A stretch of DNA of 25,696 nt, taken from an uncultured Oxalobacter sp. (GTDB taxonomy: Bacteria > Pseudomonadota > Gammaproteobacteria > Burkholderiales > Burkholderiaceae_D). Shown piece after piece: positions 14,186 to 21,364 of the stretch. Position numbers and translations under genes: made by a program. The first letter of the stretch is position 1. The number at the start of each line of letters is the position of its first letter. The DNA is taken from NCBI GenBank assembly GCA_905202055.1, contig CAJKQK010000023.1:1-25696 (forward strand), in the 5' to 3' direction. The notes beneath the pieces were generated by a model, which saw only the letters and a program-made list of their open reading frames with translations, had not been told where the DNA came from and made no database searches.

Positions 14186-15481
14186 TTACCCCTGCATGTC
14201 AGGATCGGTTCTTTCCAGTTCGATGGAAGCCGCCAGCAGCGCCAGACGGGCCACAACACCGTACATATAGAAACGGTTCGGCGCTGCCGTACCCGGTTCG
14301 GCACTTCTGTCAGGAATGGTATGCTGCTGTGCAAAAGCGAGCGGTACGAAATGCGCACCGGGGGCATTCAGGTTTTCATTGATGTCCCGTTTTTCATTGA
14401 CCCTGTAAAAACCACCGACGACATACCTGTCTATCATGTAAACGACCGGCTCGGCCACCGCTTCGTCGACGCGTTCAAAAGAATGGACGCCCTCCTGAAT
14501 GATGACGTCACGAACAGGCAGACCTTCCTTGCCGACAGACATCTTGTTGCGCTGCTTGCGATTCAGTTCCTTCACTTCACTCGCATCGGTTACCGTCATG
14601 ATACCCATGCCATAGGTACCTGCATCGGCCTTGACGATAACGAACGGTTTTTCCTTGATGCCGTATTGCTTGTATTTGCGGCGGATTTTCGTCAAGACGG
14701 AATGGACACTGGCCGCCAGACATTCTTCCCCCTCATGTTCACTGAAATTGACATGGCTGCACTTCGAGAAAAATGGATTCAGCAACCAGGGATCGATACC
14801 CAGCATTTTCGAAAACCGTTTGGCAACATCGTCATAGGCGGCAAAATGATTGCTCTTGCGACGAACTGTCCAGCCCGCGTGCAGCGGCGGGAACAGACTC
14901 TGCTCATAAACATTCTTCAGTATTTCCGGTGTACCCGACGAGAGATCGTTATTCAGCAAAATCGTACATGGATTGAAATCATCAACCCCGACACGACGGC
15001 CGTTATTGATACGCTTTAACGGTTCCATCATCAAAGTCGTCCCGTCCGGCAAGGTCAGCGGCGTCGGCTGCTTGATGTCTTCCGACAGCGAACCGATCCG
15101 GACGTCCAGACCTGTCTGGCGCAAAATCTTGATCAGGCGTGCGATGTTCTGGAGATAATACGTATTCCGGGTATGACTCTCCGGCACCAGAAGAAGATTT
15201 TTTGCGTCGGGACAATATTTTTCAATCGCTGCCATCGTCGCCTGGACAGCCAGTGGCAACATCTCGACCGACAGATTATTGAATCCGCCCGGAAACAGAT
15301 TGGTATCAACCGGCGCCAGTTTGAACCCGGCATTTCTCAAATCGACCGAACAGTAAAACGGCGGCGTGTGATCCTGCCACTCCAGCCTGAACCATCTTTC
15401 GATAGCAGGCGTCGAATCGATAATCGTTTTTTCCAGCTCCAAAAGAGGGCCGTTCAATGCAGTAACCAAATGGGGAACCAT
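14186..15481 (-). CDS. gshA: Glutamate-cysteine ligase, GshA family (betaproteobacterial type)
   Basis: Makes gamma-glutamylcysteine, the first and rate-setting step to glutathione. The protein matches the GshA Pfam family typical of betaproteobacteria rather than the E. coli-type ligase: FRLEWQDHTPPFYCSVDLR near the N-terminus, DTNLFPGGFNNL, PESHTRN, GVDDFNPCTILLNNDLS, FSKCSHVNF, KADAGTYGMGI and RYVVGGFYRVN. I chose the ATG at 15481 (431 residues) because AGAAGGA lies just before it; an in-frame ATG ten codons upstream has no such site. The gshB start follows directly. The leader may contain two small hairpins in the divergent gap with ubiK. Catalytic residues are not annotated here because I do not know them for this family. 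Confidence 0.93.
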   Translation of the reverse strand: MVPHLVTALNGPLLELEKTIIDSTPAIERWFRLEWQDHTPPFYCSVDLRNAGFKLAPVDTNLFPGGFNNLSVEMLPLAVQATMAAIEKYCPDAKNLLLVPESHTRNTYYLQNIARLIKILRQTGLDVRIGSLSEDIKQPTPLTLPDGTTLMMEPLKRINNGRRVGVDDFNPCTILLNNDLSSGTPEILKNVYEQSLFPPLHAGWTVRRKSNHFAAYDDVAKRFSKMLGIDPWLLNPFFSKCSHVNFSEHEGEECLAASVHSVLTKIRRKYKQYGIKEKPFVIVKADAGTYGMGIMTVTDASEVKELNRKQRNKMSVGKEGLPVRDVIIQEGVHSFERVDEAVAEPVVYMIDRYVVGGFYRVNEKRDINENLNAPGAHFVPLAFAQQHTIPDRSAEPGTAAPNRFYMYGVVARLALLAASIELERTDPDMQG

Positions 15482-15855
15482 AAAAAATCCTTCTGTACAC
15501 AACAAGTGCATAATTGGACAACTTCCGATAATAATGCATCCGGAAATCAGCCTGTTGCTGATGCTCAGTTATTCGTAACTGTATATCATTTTCAGCAGGC
15601 ATCAAAATCATGTCACCGGGAAACTAATATACTAACCTTTCCTGAAAAATATTGTTGAGCCAGCCGGGAAAATTGGCCGTTATGTCCTTCTCTTTTGCAT
15701 TTTTTGCGAAGGATCAGGTGAAAAAAGTCACGTTTGTCACAACAGGCCGGGCAATAGCGTCTCCAGAATGGACTCAGCCGTCCAAAATCCTTTAATATTG
15801 TGTCGTCTGTCCCATTAATTGTTCAACGCATTCTTTTTCCGGAAAAGGAGATGAA
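15482..15855. other. Divergent intergenic region gshA/ubiK with two small hairpins
   Basis: A 374-base gap without a gene. It contains two adjacent inverted repeats: TCAGC/GCTGA (15547-15561) and CAGTTA-TTCG-TAACTG (15566-15581), the second with a TTCG loop on the plus strand (CGAA on the gshA strand). A GTCAC direct repeat lies near 15727-15740, and a candidate ubiK promoter at 15769-15798. No convincing gshA promoter could be called, though TATATT near 15620 is a possible -10. Confidence 0.4.
15769..15798 (+). promoter_or_regulatory. Candidate promoter of ubiK-comM
   Basis: TGGACT (15769-15774), an 18-base spacer and TAATAT (15793-15798), about 60 bases before the ubiK start. The -10 is good, the -35 moderate. 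Confidence 0.38.
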
Positions 15856-16122
15856 ATGAGTAAAAAAATACTGGATGAACTTCAATCGAAACTGGGACAA
15901 ATTATGGAAAGCTCCCCGGCAAAGGATATCGAACGGAACGTTCGCGCCATTCTGACGCAGGCTGTCTCAAAACTGGAACTGGTCACGACCGAAGAATATG
16001 AAATCCAGAGACTGACGATTGTCCAGTTGCAAAACCGCGTAAACATGCTGGAAAACCGCCTGTCCGATCTTGAAAACCGGATACAGCAATCCGAAAGCGC
16101 TTCCTCATCCGATAAAAAATGA
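15856..16122 (+). CDS. ubiK: Ubiquinone biosynthesis accessory factor UbiK (BMFP family)
   Basis: An 88-residue, strongly helical protein matching the BMFP/YqiC family. Residues 1-45 form an amphipathic N-terminal part (ILDELQSKLGQIM, then DIERNVRAILTQAVSKLELVT), followed by a coiled coil from about residue 46 (EEYEIQRLTIVQLQNRVNMLENRLSDLENRI) and a short Ser/Lys tail. The family trimerises, binds lipid, and with UbiJ supports the aerobic ubiquinone-synthesis metabolon. AAGGAG five bases before the ATG is a strong ribosome-binding site. The stop overlaps the comM start (ATGA), so comM is translationally coupled. No other ubi gene is nearby. Confidence 0.9.
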   Translation: MSKKILDELQSKLGQIMESSPAKDIERNVRAILTQAVSKLELVTTEEYEIQRLTIVQLQNRVNMLENRLSDLENRIQQSESASSSDKK

Positions 16123-17639
16123 GTCTTGCCATCCTCAAAAGCCGTGCACTGGCAGGTATGGACGCGCCTGAAGTCACTGTCGAGGTGCATCTTGCGAATG
16201 GATTGCCCTCCTTTACGATAGTCGGGCTGGCGGAAACGGAAGTCAAGGAAGCCAAGGACCGTGTCAGGGCCGCCATCCAGAATGCACGATTCGAGTTTCC
16301 CGCCAGAAGGATCACGGTCAATCTGGCGCCTGCCGATCTGCCCAAGGAATCCGGACGCTTCGATTTGCCCATCGCACTGGGCATTCTCGCAGCTTCGAAA
16401 CAGATCAATGCAGACCATCTGGACAAGTATGAATTTGCCGGCGAACTGTCATTGTCCGGTGAACTGCGCCCCATCCGGGGAGCACTGGCCATGTCGTTCG
16501 CCATTGCGAAATCGAACACGGCATCAATAAAACAGGGATTCATCCTCCCCTTTGACAACGCCGATGAAGCGGCCTTTGTCCGCAATCTGACAATATTGCC
16601 TGCAAAAACCCTGCTGGACGTGTGCGCCCACCTGAATGGCTTACCCGAAAATCCTGTACTGACACCTCATGTATCAGACGCGCAAAACGTTTACCCCCGC
16701 TATCCCGATTTCGACGAAGTCAAAGGCCAGCAAAAAGCCAAAAGGGCGCTCGAAGTCGCCGCTGCAGGAAATCACAGTGTCCTGATGAGTGGACCTCCCG
16801 GAACCGGAAAAACGATGCTGGCATCCCGGTTTCCCGGAATATTACCCCCCATGACGGAAGACGAGGCGATCGAATCGGCCGCCATTTCATCGGTGACCGG
16901 AAAATTTCACGTATCACAATGGAAAACCCGCCCCTTCCGCTCGCCGCATCATACGGCGTCGGCTATTGCCCTGATCGGTGGCGGAGGCACTCCACGGCCA
17001 GGAGAAGTTTCTCTTGCACACCGGGGGGTTTTGTTTCTGGATGAATTGCCCGAATTCGACCGCCATGTTCTGGAAGTCCTGCGTGAGCCGCTTGAATCGG
17101 GCCACATCGTCATTTCCCGTGCAGCGCGACAGGCCGACTTTCCGGCACGTTTCCAGCTCATCGCTGCCATGAATCCCTGTCCATGCGGCTATCTCGGCCA
17201 TCCGTCCGGGAAATGTCACTGCACACCGGACTCCGTTGCCCGATACCAGCGAAAAATATCAGGTCCCCTCCTTGACCGGATCGACATCCAGATTCAGGTC
17301 CATGCCCTGAAACAGGAAGAATTATCCAGACAACCACCCGGCGATTCATCTGCAACGATTGCCAAACGGGTCTGCAACGCTTATCGCATTCAGCTCGAAC
17401 GACAGGGCAAAGCGAACAACCTGCTGAATACAAAAGAAATAGACGAATTCTGCAGACTGGATGAACCCGGAGAAAATCTGCTGAAAGAAGCGATGAACCG
17501 TTTCATGTGGTCGGCTCGCGCCTACCACAGAATACTCAAAATCGGCAGGACGATTGCCGATCTTGCACAAACTGTTAATATCAGACAAGAACATATTGCA
17601 GAAGCCATACAATATAGAAGAACATTACGCGAAACCTGA
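16119..17639 (+). CDS. comM: ComM/YifB-type Mg-chelatase-like AAA+ ATPase
   Basis: A 506-residue AAA+ protein of the YifB/ComM family. ComM is a hexameric helicase shown in naturally transformable bacteria to drive branch migration and so extend integration of donor DNA; the gene is also widespread in bacteria not known to be competent. Seen in order: an N-terminal Lon-protease-like fold without the protease dyad (VEVHLANGLPSFTIVGL, EVKEAKDRVRAAIQN), Walker A GPPGTGKT at 225-232, Walker B LFLDELPEF with Asp308-Glu309, the ISRAARQADFPA segment near residue 329, a Cys-rich loop PCPCGYLGHPSGKCHC around 351-366, and a C-terminal Mg-chelatase lid (RAYHRILKIGRTIADL). It overlaps ubiK by four bases. 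Confidence 0.94.
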   Translation: MSLAILKSRALAGMDAPEVTVEVHLANGLPSFTIVGLAETEVKEAKDRVRAAIQNARFEFPARRITVNLAPADLPKESGRFDLPIALGILAASKQINADHLDKYEFAGELSLSGELRPIRGALAMSFAIAKSNTASIKQGFILPFDNADEAAFVRNLTILPAKTLLDVCAHLNGLPENPVLTPHVSDAQNVYPRYPDFDEVKGQQKAKRALEVAAAGNHSVLMSGPPGTGKTMLASRFPGILPPMTEDEAIESAAISSVTGKFHVSQWKTRPFRSPHHTASAIALIGGGGTPRPGEVSLAHRGVLFLDELPEFDRHVLEVLREPLESGHIVISRAARQADFPARFQLIAAMNPCPCGYLGHPSGKCHCTPDSVARYQRKISGPLLDRIDIQIQVHALKQEELSRQPPGDSSATIAKRVCNAYRIQLERQGKANNLLNTKEIDEFCRLDEPGENLLKEAMNRFMWSARAYHRILKIGRTIADLAQTVNIRQEHIAEAIQYRRTLRET

Positions 17640-17669
17640 CGTGCCCGGCTAACGTGCCGGGGCCCGTCA
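17637..17669 (+). terminator. GC-rich hairpin after comM
   Basis: CCCGGC (17644-17649) and GCCGGG (17656-17661) pair around a 6-base loop, with an outer TGACG/CGTCA pair (17637-17641, 17665-17669) that begins in the comM stop. It is followed by only a short ATTTTC, so termination may be partial and some transcripts may continue into the DUF1840 gene. Confidence 0.42.
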
Positions 17670-17688
17670 CATTTTCAGGGAGAAGAAT

Positions 17689-18102
17689 ATGCTCGTGATA
17701 TTTAAATCCAGGGCTGGTGCCGACATCATGATGTTTGAGGAAAACGCAAAACAGATCCTCGACCTGCTGGATAAGGATACCGACAAAGGCATCATTACTG
17801 CCGAACAAACCGCCGATGCGATCGTCAAACTCGAAAATGAAATCGAGCGCCGCAAAATGATCGAGGCTCAGGAAAAAGCCGATCGCGAAAGGATCGAAAA
17901 AGAAGAACAGGAACGCAGGGAAAGGGAAAAGGAAGAAGGTAAAGAAGAAGACGACGAAAAGGAATCTGAAAGGGACAGAAAAAAAGAAGTCGCCAGACCC
18001 GAACCCAAAGTCAGTTTTTCTGCACGGACATATCCTTTTCTTCAATTGTTAAAGGCTGCCAACAAGAAAAAGAAAGATATTTACTGGGGCGTTCAAACGT
18101 AA
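17689..18102 (+). CDS. DUF1840 family protein with a charged helical insert
   Basis: A 137-residue protein whose ends match DUF1840: MLVIFKSRAGADIMMFEENAK at the start, GIITAEQTADAIVKLE at 34-49, and RTYPFLQLLKAANK...IYWGV at the C-terminus. The function of the family is unknown. It has no signal peptide or membrane segment and should be cytosolic. Between residues about 52 and 100 lies an almost uninterrupted Glu/Lys/Arg/Asp run, rich in E-R/K repeats, that could form a single stable alpha helix; DUF1840 proteins that I recall are shorter or less charged there. AGGGAGAAG precedes the ATG. It stands 49 bases after comM behind a hairpin, so it may be in the same operon or have its own weak promoter. 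Confidence 0.8.
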   Translation: MLVIFKSRAGADIMMFEENAKQILDLLDKDTDKGIITAEQTADAIVKLENEIERRKMIEAQEKADRERIEKEEQERREREKEEGKEEDDEKESERDRKKEVARPEPKVSFSARTYPFLQLLKAANKKKKDIYWGVQT

Positions 18103-18156
18103 AAGATGCATAAATGGGTTTCAAACGGGCCAGTTTGGTGTACGCTACGATATCTT

Positions 18157-18186
18157 TTGATCTGTTTGGCAACATTTTTGTAAAAT
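18157..18186 (+). promoter_or_regulatory. Candidate promoter of the lipoprotein gene
   Basis: TTGATC (18157-18162), an 18-base spacer and TAAAAT (18181-18186), some 38 bases before the ATG. The -35 is part of a 14-base sequence repeated upstream of the DUF3108 gene. Confidence 0.5.
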
Positions 18187-18224
18187 AGTCAAAAGACTAT
18201 TGCACAACCTGACGGGCCCGACGA

Positions 18225-18824
18225 ATGATTTTCAGAAATTTGACCAAATACAAATCCCTTTTATCCTTTTTTCTCATTGCATCACTGGCTTCCATATTGA
18301 CGGGCTGTGCACGCCCCAATGACGAAGACATGGTGATCATGTTATCTGACGCCTACAAGTGCAAATGGATCAAGGTTGACGATTACAAAAAAACCGACTC
18401 CCTTCCCGGTCTGTGGACGTATGTTGCACAGTACGAATTCAACCTGACTTTCGCCGATGGCGAAGCTGGCGCGATAAGATTCATGAAAGGACTGTATAAC
18501 TCCGTCCCGGGTGAAACCGACTGGCAGAAAGTGCTTCAAAACCCGAATGCCCGCGCCTACATCCGCGACAACTGTACGCCGCCGGCCCAGAAAATTCTGG
18601 AACAGATTGCCATCCAGTCCTACATGCAACTGGCGGACAAGAAAAATGCCACCGTGAAAATCCCTTTGTCCATTCCTCTTTCCGGATGGGCTGAAACGAC
18701 TTCCGGCCGGGGGGGATGGGCAATGGACATGCGACGCGACAAAGTCAGGGAAATCAAAGTCTGGTCTGCACCAGTCAAAAGGGCAGACCTGACGTCGAAA
18801 ATCGTGAAAAAGGCAAAAAAATAA
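18225..18824 (+). CDS. Putative outer-membrane or periplasmic lipoprotein of unknown function
   Basis: A 199-residue exported protein. The N-terminus has basic residues, a hydrophobic stretch (about 11-25) and the lipobox LTGC, with the cysteine at residue 28 as the predicted lipidated residue; the following residues (Ala-Arg) do not show an inner-membrane retention Asp. The mature part has no domain I know. Possible disulfide cysteines are the one in YKCKW and the one in DNCTPP. A Gly/Arg-rich patch (TSGRGGWAMDM) sits near residue 160, and the C-terminus is very basic. It has its own candidate promoter and is convergent with the MidA-family gene, so it is probably monocistronic. Comparable short lipoproteins exist in related genera, but no role is known to me. 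Confidence 0.8.
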   Translation: MIFRNLTKYKSLLSFFLIASLASILTGCARPNDEDMVIMLSDAYKCKWIKVDDYKKTDSLPGLWTYVAQYEFNLTFADGEAGAIRFMKGLYNSVPGETDWQKVLQNPNARAYIRDNCTPPAQKILEQIAIQSYMQLADKKNATVKIPLSIPLSGWAETTSGRGGWAMDMRRDKVREIKVWSAPVKRADLTSKIVKKAKK

Positions 18825-18859
18825 AGCGGTTCGTCCCGTCTACAAACGCCCGCTTTTAT
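18815..18859 (-). terminator. Terminator at the convergent lipoprotein/midA ends
   Basis: On the minus strand AAAGCGG (18851-18858 region) pairs with CCGCTTT (18823-18829) and is followed by ATTTTTTT (18815-18822), a good intrinsic terminator tail for the MidA-family gene. It lies across both stop codons. Confidence 0.52.
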
Positions 18860-19991
18860 CGATATCCAGCATAAAAGCGGGCGGTTTGATTTTGTGGCCC
18901 AGCACGATCACCTTGAACAGTTCCCCCATTTCAGCTGGCGAAAGCAGCTTTTGAATGGCGTGCAGTTGTGCCGCCCGGCGACTGCCCGATTCTGCCGAAT
19001 CGTTCGAAAGCAAATCCGGCAAACCCGAAACCAGCAAGAACGAAGACTGGCTGGCGTGGCAAATCACATCGATTCCATGATCGGTAGCCGTTTGCGCTAC
19101 ATCTGTAAAATTGACATGAGCCGTGACATCCTGTAAACCCGGCAGGAAGAAAGGATCGTCATGAGCCCTATGTCGGAAATGGCACATCAGCGTCCCGGCG
19201 CTTCTGTCCGGATGATAATATTCATGTGCCGGAAATCCATAATCGATCAGGATTGCCGCTGCGCAAGTGCTTCGGGCCAGCATTTCCGAAAGCGTTTTGA
19301 TGAATCCATGAGCATGGATATGCACTTCCGTCAGATAGCCCACAGGCAGATTTTCATGGTCGGGAATGCTTTTGTGGATGGTATCGATTAGAAATTTTCC
19401 ACACGGTTTCTCAGAAAATACCAGGCGGTTGTCATGGACAGACACACCCGTTTCATGCCAGCCGTTCTCTTTCTTTTTGACCAGATGAACCGGCATCGCA
19501 TCCAGTACTTCATTGGCGAGTACCACCCCGTCAAACCGCTCTGGCAACGCCGTCAACCATTCGACGTTATCGAATCCCGACAAGGTTTCCTGCTGTCTCT
19601 GGCGCAATTCGGAAGACAGTTCCAGAATCCGGTATTTTTCGATCCGGATTCCTGCTCCGGCTAAAGCAGTCAAAATATCGAACGCCAGTTTTCCCGTTCC
19701 TGCACCCGGTTCAAGAATGTTCGCCCCCGTCTGCTTCAGCAAAGGGATCATTGCCTGTGCCAGAGTACGGCCGTACAAGTCCGTCATTTCGGGAGCTGTC
19801 GTGAAATCACCCGCTTCTCCCAGTTTCACCAGTCCACCACTGTAGTATCCCAGTAACGGAGTATACAGAACCTGCTGCATATAGTCGGCAAACGATATCC
19901 ACCCGGATTTTTCTCCGATTGCAGCCGCAATCCGCTTTTCAAGCGAAGCGGACAACGCCAGCAGATCCGGGAAAATGTCTGGTGAATTCAT
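18840..19991 (-). CDS. MidA/NDUFAF7-family SAM-dependent methyltransferase
   Basis: A 383-residue protein of the COG1565 family, whose eukaryotic relative NDUFAF7 (MidA) methylates an arginine of a complex I subunit. In bacteria the substrate is not established. Visible: ISFADYMQQVLYTPLLGYY at 32-50, the hallmark GDFTTAPEMT near 61-70, the SAM-binding ILEPGAGTGKLA near 92-103, ILELSSELRQRQ, and the ANEVLDAMPVHL segment around 159-170. The C-terminal half contains LIDYGFPAHEYYHPDR and GTLMCHFRHRAHDDPF, both typical. It is convergent with the lipoprotein gene and divergent from folM, with about 160 bases between the starts. The last codons encode a strong inverted repeat. Confidence 0.9.
   Translation of the reverse strand: MNSPDIFPDLLALSASLEKRIAAAIGEKSGWISFADYMQQVLYTPLLGYYSGGLVKLGEAGDFTTAPEMTDLYGRTLAQAMIPLLKQTGANILEPGAGTGKLAFDILTALAGAGIRIEKYRILELSSELRQRQQETLSGFDNVEWLTALPERFDGVVLANEVLDAMPVHLVKKKENGWHETGVSVHDNRLVFSEKPCGKFLIDTIHKSIPDHENLPVGYLTEVHIHAHGFIKTLSEMLARSTCAAAILIDYGFPAHEYYHPDRSAGTLMCHFRHRAHDDPFFLPGLQDVTAHVNFTDVAQTATDHGIDVICHASQSSFLLVSGLPDLLSNDSAESGSRRAAQLHAIQKLLSPAEMGELFKVIVLGHKIKPPAFMLDIDKSGRL
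18848..18882. repeat. 12-bp perfect inverted repeat inside the 3' end of the MidA-family gene
   Basis: GCCCGCTTTTAT (18848-18859) and ATAAAAGCGGGC (18871-18882), 11-base loop. Its left arm is the same sequence that pairs with 18823-18829 in the overlapping terminator, so the two hairpins are mutually exclusive. It is within coding sequence, so it must be compatible with the last residues of the protein. Confidence 0.8.
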
Positions 19992-20027
19992 GATTCATTA
20001 TGAAAAACAAAAGTTCGGTTGCAAAAT

Positions 20028-20048
20028 CTGTCGAAGCGAATCCGACAG
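20028..20048. repeat. Inverted repeat in the midA/folM divergent gap
   Basis: CTGTCG (20028-20033) and CGACAG (20043-20048) with a 9-base spacer, in the 161-base gap 19992-20152. It could be an operator or small hairpin. The gap also contains ATAATATA near 20080-20090, a possible -10, but no matching -35 could be called. Confidence 0.35.
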
Positions 20049-20152
20049 TAAGGAGATACAAGCTTACCTTCCATCATAAGATAATATAGTGCAATCGTTT
20101 ATGATTCACGTACAATTTCAACATCCGCCAAACGCACAAACCCATATCCGGC

Positions 20153-20941
20153 ATGACTGAAAAAAGACAAAAAATCGCTATCGTAACCGGTGCAGCACGC
20201 CGGATCGGGCGGGTTATTGCCCTGACCCTCGCCAAACAGGGATGGGATGTCGCCATCCACTACCGGTTTTCGGAAACCGAGGCGATTCAAACTGTAGAAG
20301 ATATCCGTAAAATGGGACGCCGTTCCGTTGCACTCCATTGCGACCTGACCGATGAGAATACCGTTAATCAATTGCTGAACCGGGTTGAAGAATCGCTCGG
20401 AACACCGATGTGTCTTGTCAATAACGCTTCTGTTTTCGAACACGACAGCGTAACCGATTTTTCGGCGCATGCCCTCGATTTTCACATGCGCACCAACCTC
20501 ACCGCGCCAGTCCTGTTATCAAGAGCCTTGTATGCGATGACTCCGGACGGCTGCCAATCCGTCGTCATCAACCTGCTCGACCAGAAACTGGACAATCTGA
20601 ATCCGAGCTTTCTGTCTTATACCTTGTCGAAAGCCGCGCTGAATACGGCCACCACCCTGCTTGCCCAGGAACTGGCACCCAAACTGCGCATTGTCGGCAT
20701 TGCTCCCGGTATTACACTCGTATCAGGCGAACAAACGGAACAGGATTTCAGGATTGCCCACAAAAACACGCCTTTAGGCCGCTCCAGCACACCGGAAGAT
20801 ATTGCCTCGACCGTCTGTTTTGTCGCCAATTCCCCGGCCATAACCGGAACCACTATCGTCGTGGATGGCGGACAACATTTGATTCCCCTCTCGCAGGATG
20901 TCATGTTTGTCGCTAAAATGAGCGCACAAAACAATTCGTAA
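20153..20941 (+). CDS. folM: Pteridine-reductase-like SDR (FolM type)
   Basis: A 262-residue NADPH-dependent short-chain dehydrogenase, likely reducing dihydropterins (dihydromonapterin or dihydrofolate). The cofactor loop is TGAARRIG (residues 12-19); its Arg pair favours NADPH. NNAS is at 90-93. The catalytic set is Asp143, Tyr156 and Lys160: the SDR serine is replaced by Asp, with the Asp-to-Tyr distance of 13 and Tyr-to-Lys of 4 seen in pteridine reductase PTR1. The C-terminal VVDGGQHL is typical. It is followed by folB after four bases and then ttcA, so it belongs to a pterin/folate cluster; the FolM label rests on the catalytic pattern and the neighbour. Confidence 0.85.
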   Translation: MTEKRQKIAIVTGAARRIGRVIALTLAKQGWDVAIHYRFSETEAIQTVEDIRKMGRRSVALHCDLTDENTVNQLLNRVEESLGTPMCLVNNASVFEHDSVTDFSAHALDFHMRTNLTAPVLLSRALYAMTPDGCQSVVINLLDQKLDNLNPSFLSYTLSKAALNTATTLLAQELAPKLRIVGIAPGITLVSGEQTEQDFRIAHKNTPLGRSSTPEDIASTVCFVANSPAITGTTIVVDGGQHLIPLSQDVMFVAKMSAQNNS

Positions 20942-20945
20942 ACTC

Positions 20946-21341
20946 ATGCATACTCTTCTTCATCCAAAACTCAAAGATTGCCGTCGCCTCTTTTTGCGCA
21001 ACTACGAAGTTCCCGTCAAAATCGGCGTGTACGATTTCGAAAAAAAAGGCGCCCAGCGTCTGTTGATCAACGTTGACCTCTACATCCCGTTAGCCATATC
21101 GACTCCGGTCAACGACCAGCTTGTCGAAGTGGTCGATTACTCGTTCATTCGGGACACGCTGTATGAACGGACCTCCAAAGGCCATATCAATCTTCAGGAA
21201 ACCCTGTGCGACGACGTGGCGAAAATGCTGCTCGCCCATCCCCAGGTCATGGCAGTGCGCGTTTCCACAGAAAAGCCGGATGTTTATGAAGATTGCGACA
21301 GTATCGGTGTCGAAATCTTCCGTTTCAAAGACGAAAACTGA
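20946..21341 (+). CDS. folB: Dihydroneopterin aldolase
   Basis: Cleaves 7,8-dihydroneopterin to 6-hydroxymethyl-7,8-dihydropterin and glycolaldehyde in folate synthesis (cytosolic, usually an octamer). The 131-residue protein carries the family block KIGVYDFEKKGAQRLLINVDL near 25-45, with the conserved Glu of YDFE, the VVDYSFIRD segment near 61-70, and STEKPDVY with the conserved lysine near 107-114. It begins four bases after the folM stop, so the two are almost certainly co-transcribed. ttcA starts 23 bases after its end. The N-terminal ten residues (MHTLLHPKLK) are longer than in E. coli, but no better start is present. Confidence 0.93.
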   Translation: MHTLLHPKLKDCRRLFLRNYEVPVKIGVYDFEKKGAQRLLINVDLYIPLAISTPVNDQLVEVVDYSFIRDTLYERTSKGHINLQETLCDDVAKMLLAHPQVMAVRVSTEKPDVYEDCDSIGVEIFRFKDEN

Positions 21342-21364
21342 CCAATATTCACTCGGCCGGAAAA

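Noticed and set aside
13217..15019. A 600-codon open frame on the plus strand across gshB and gshA
   Set aside because: It is antisense to two well-identified enzymes, shows no recognisable domain, runs across the junction of two genes, and is explained by codon bias that removes stops from the opposite frame.
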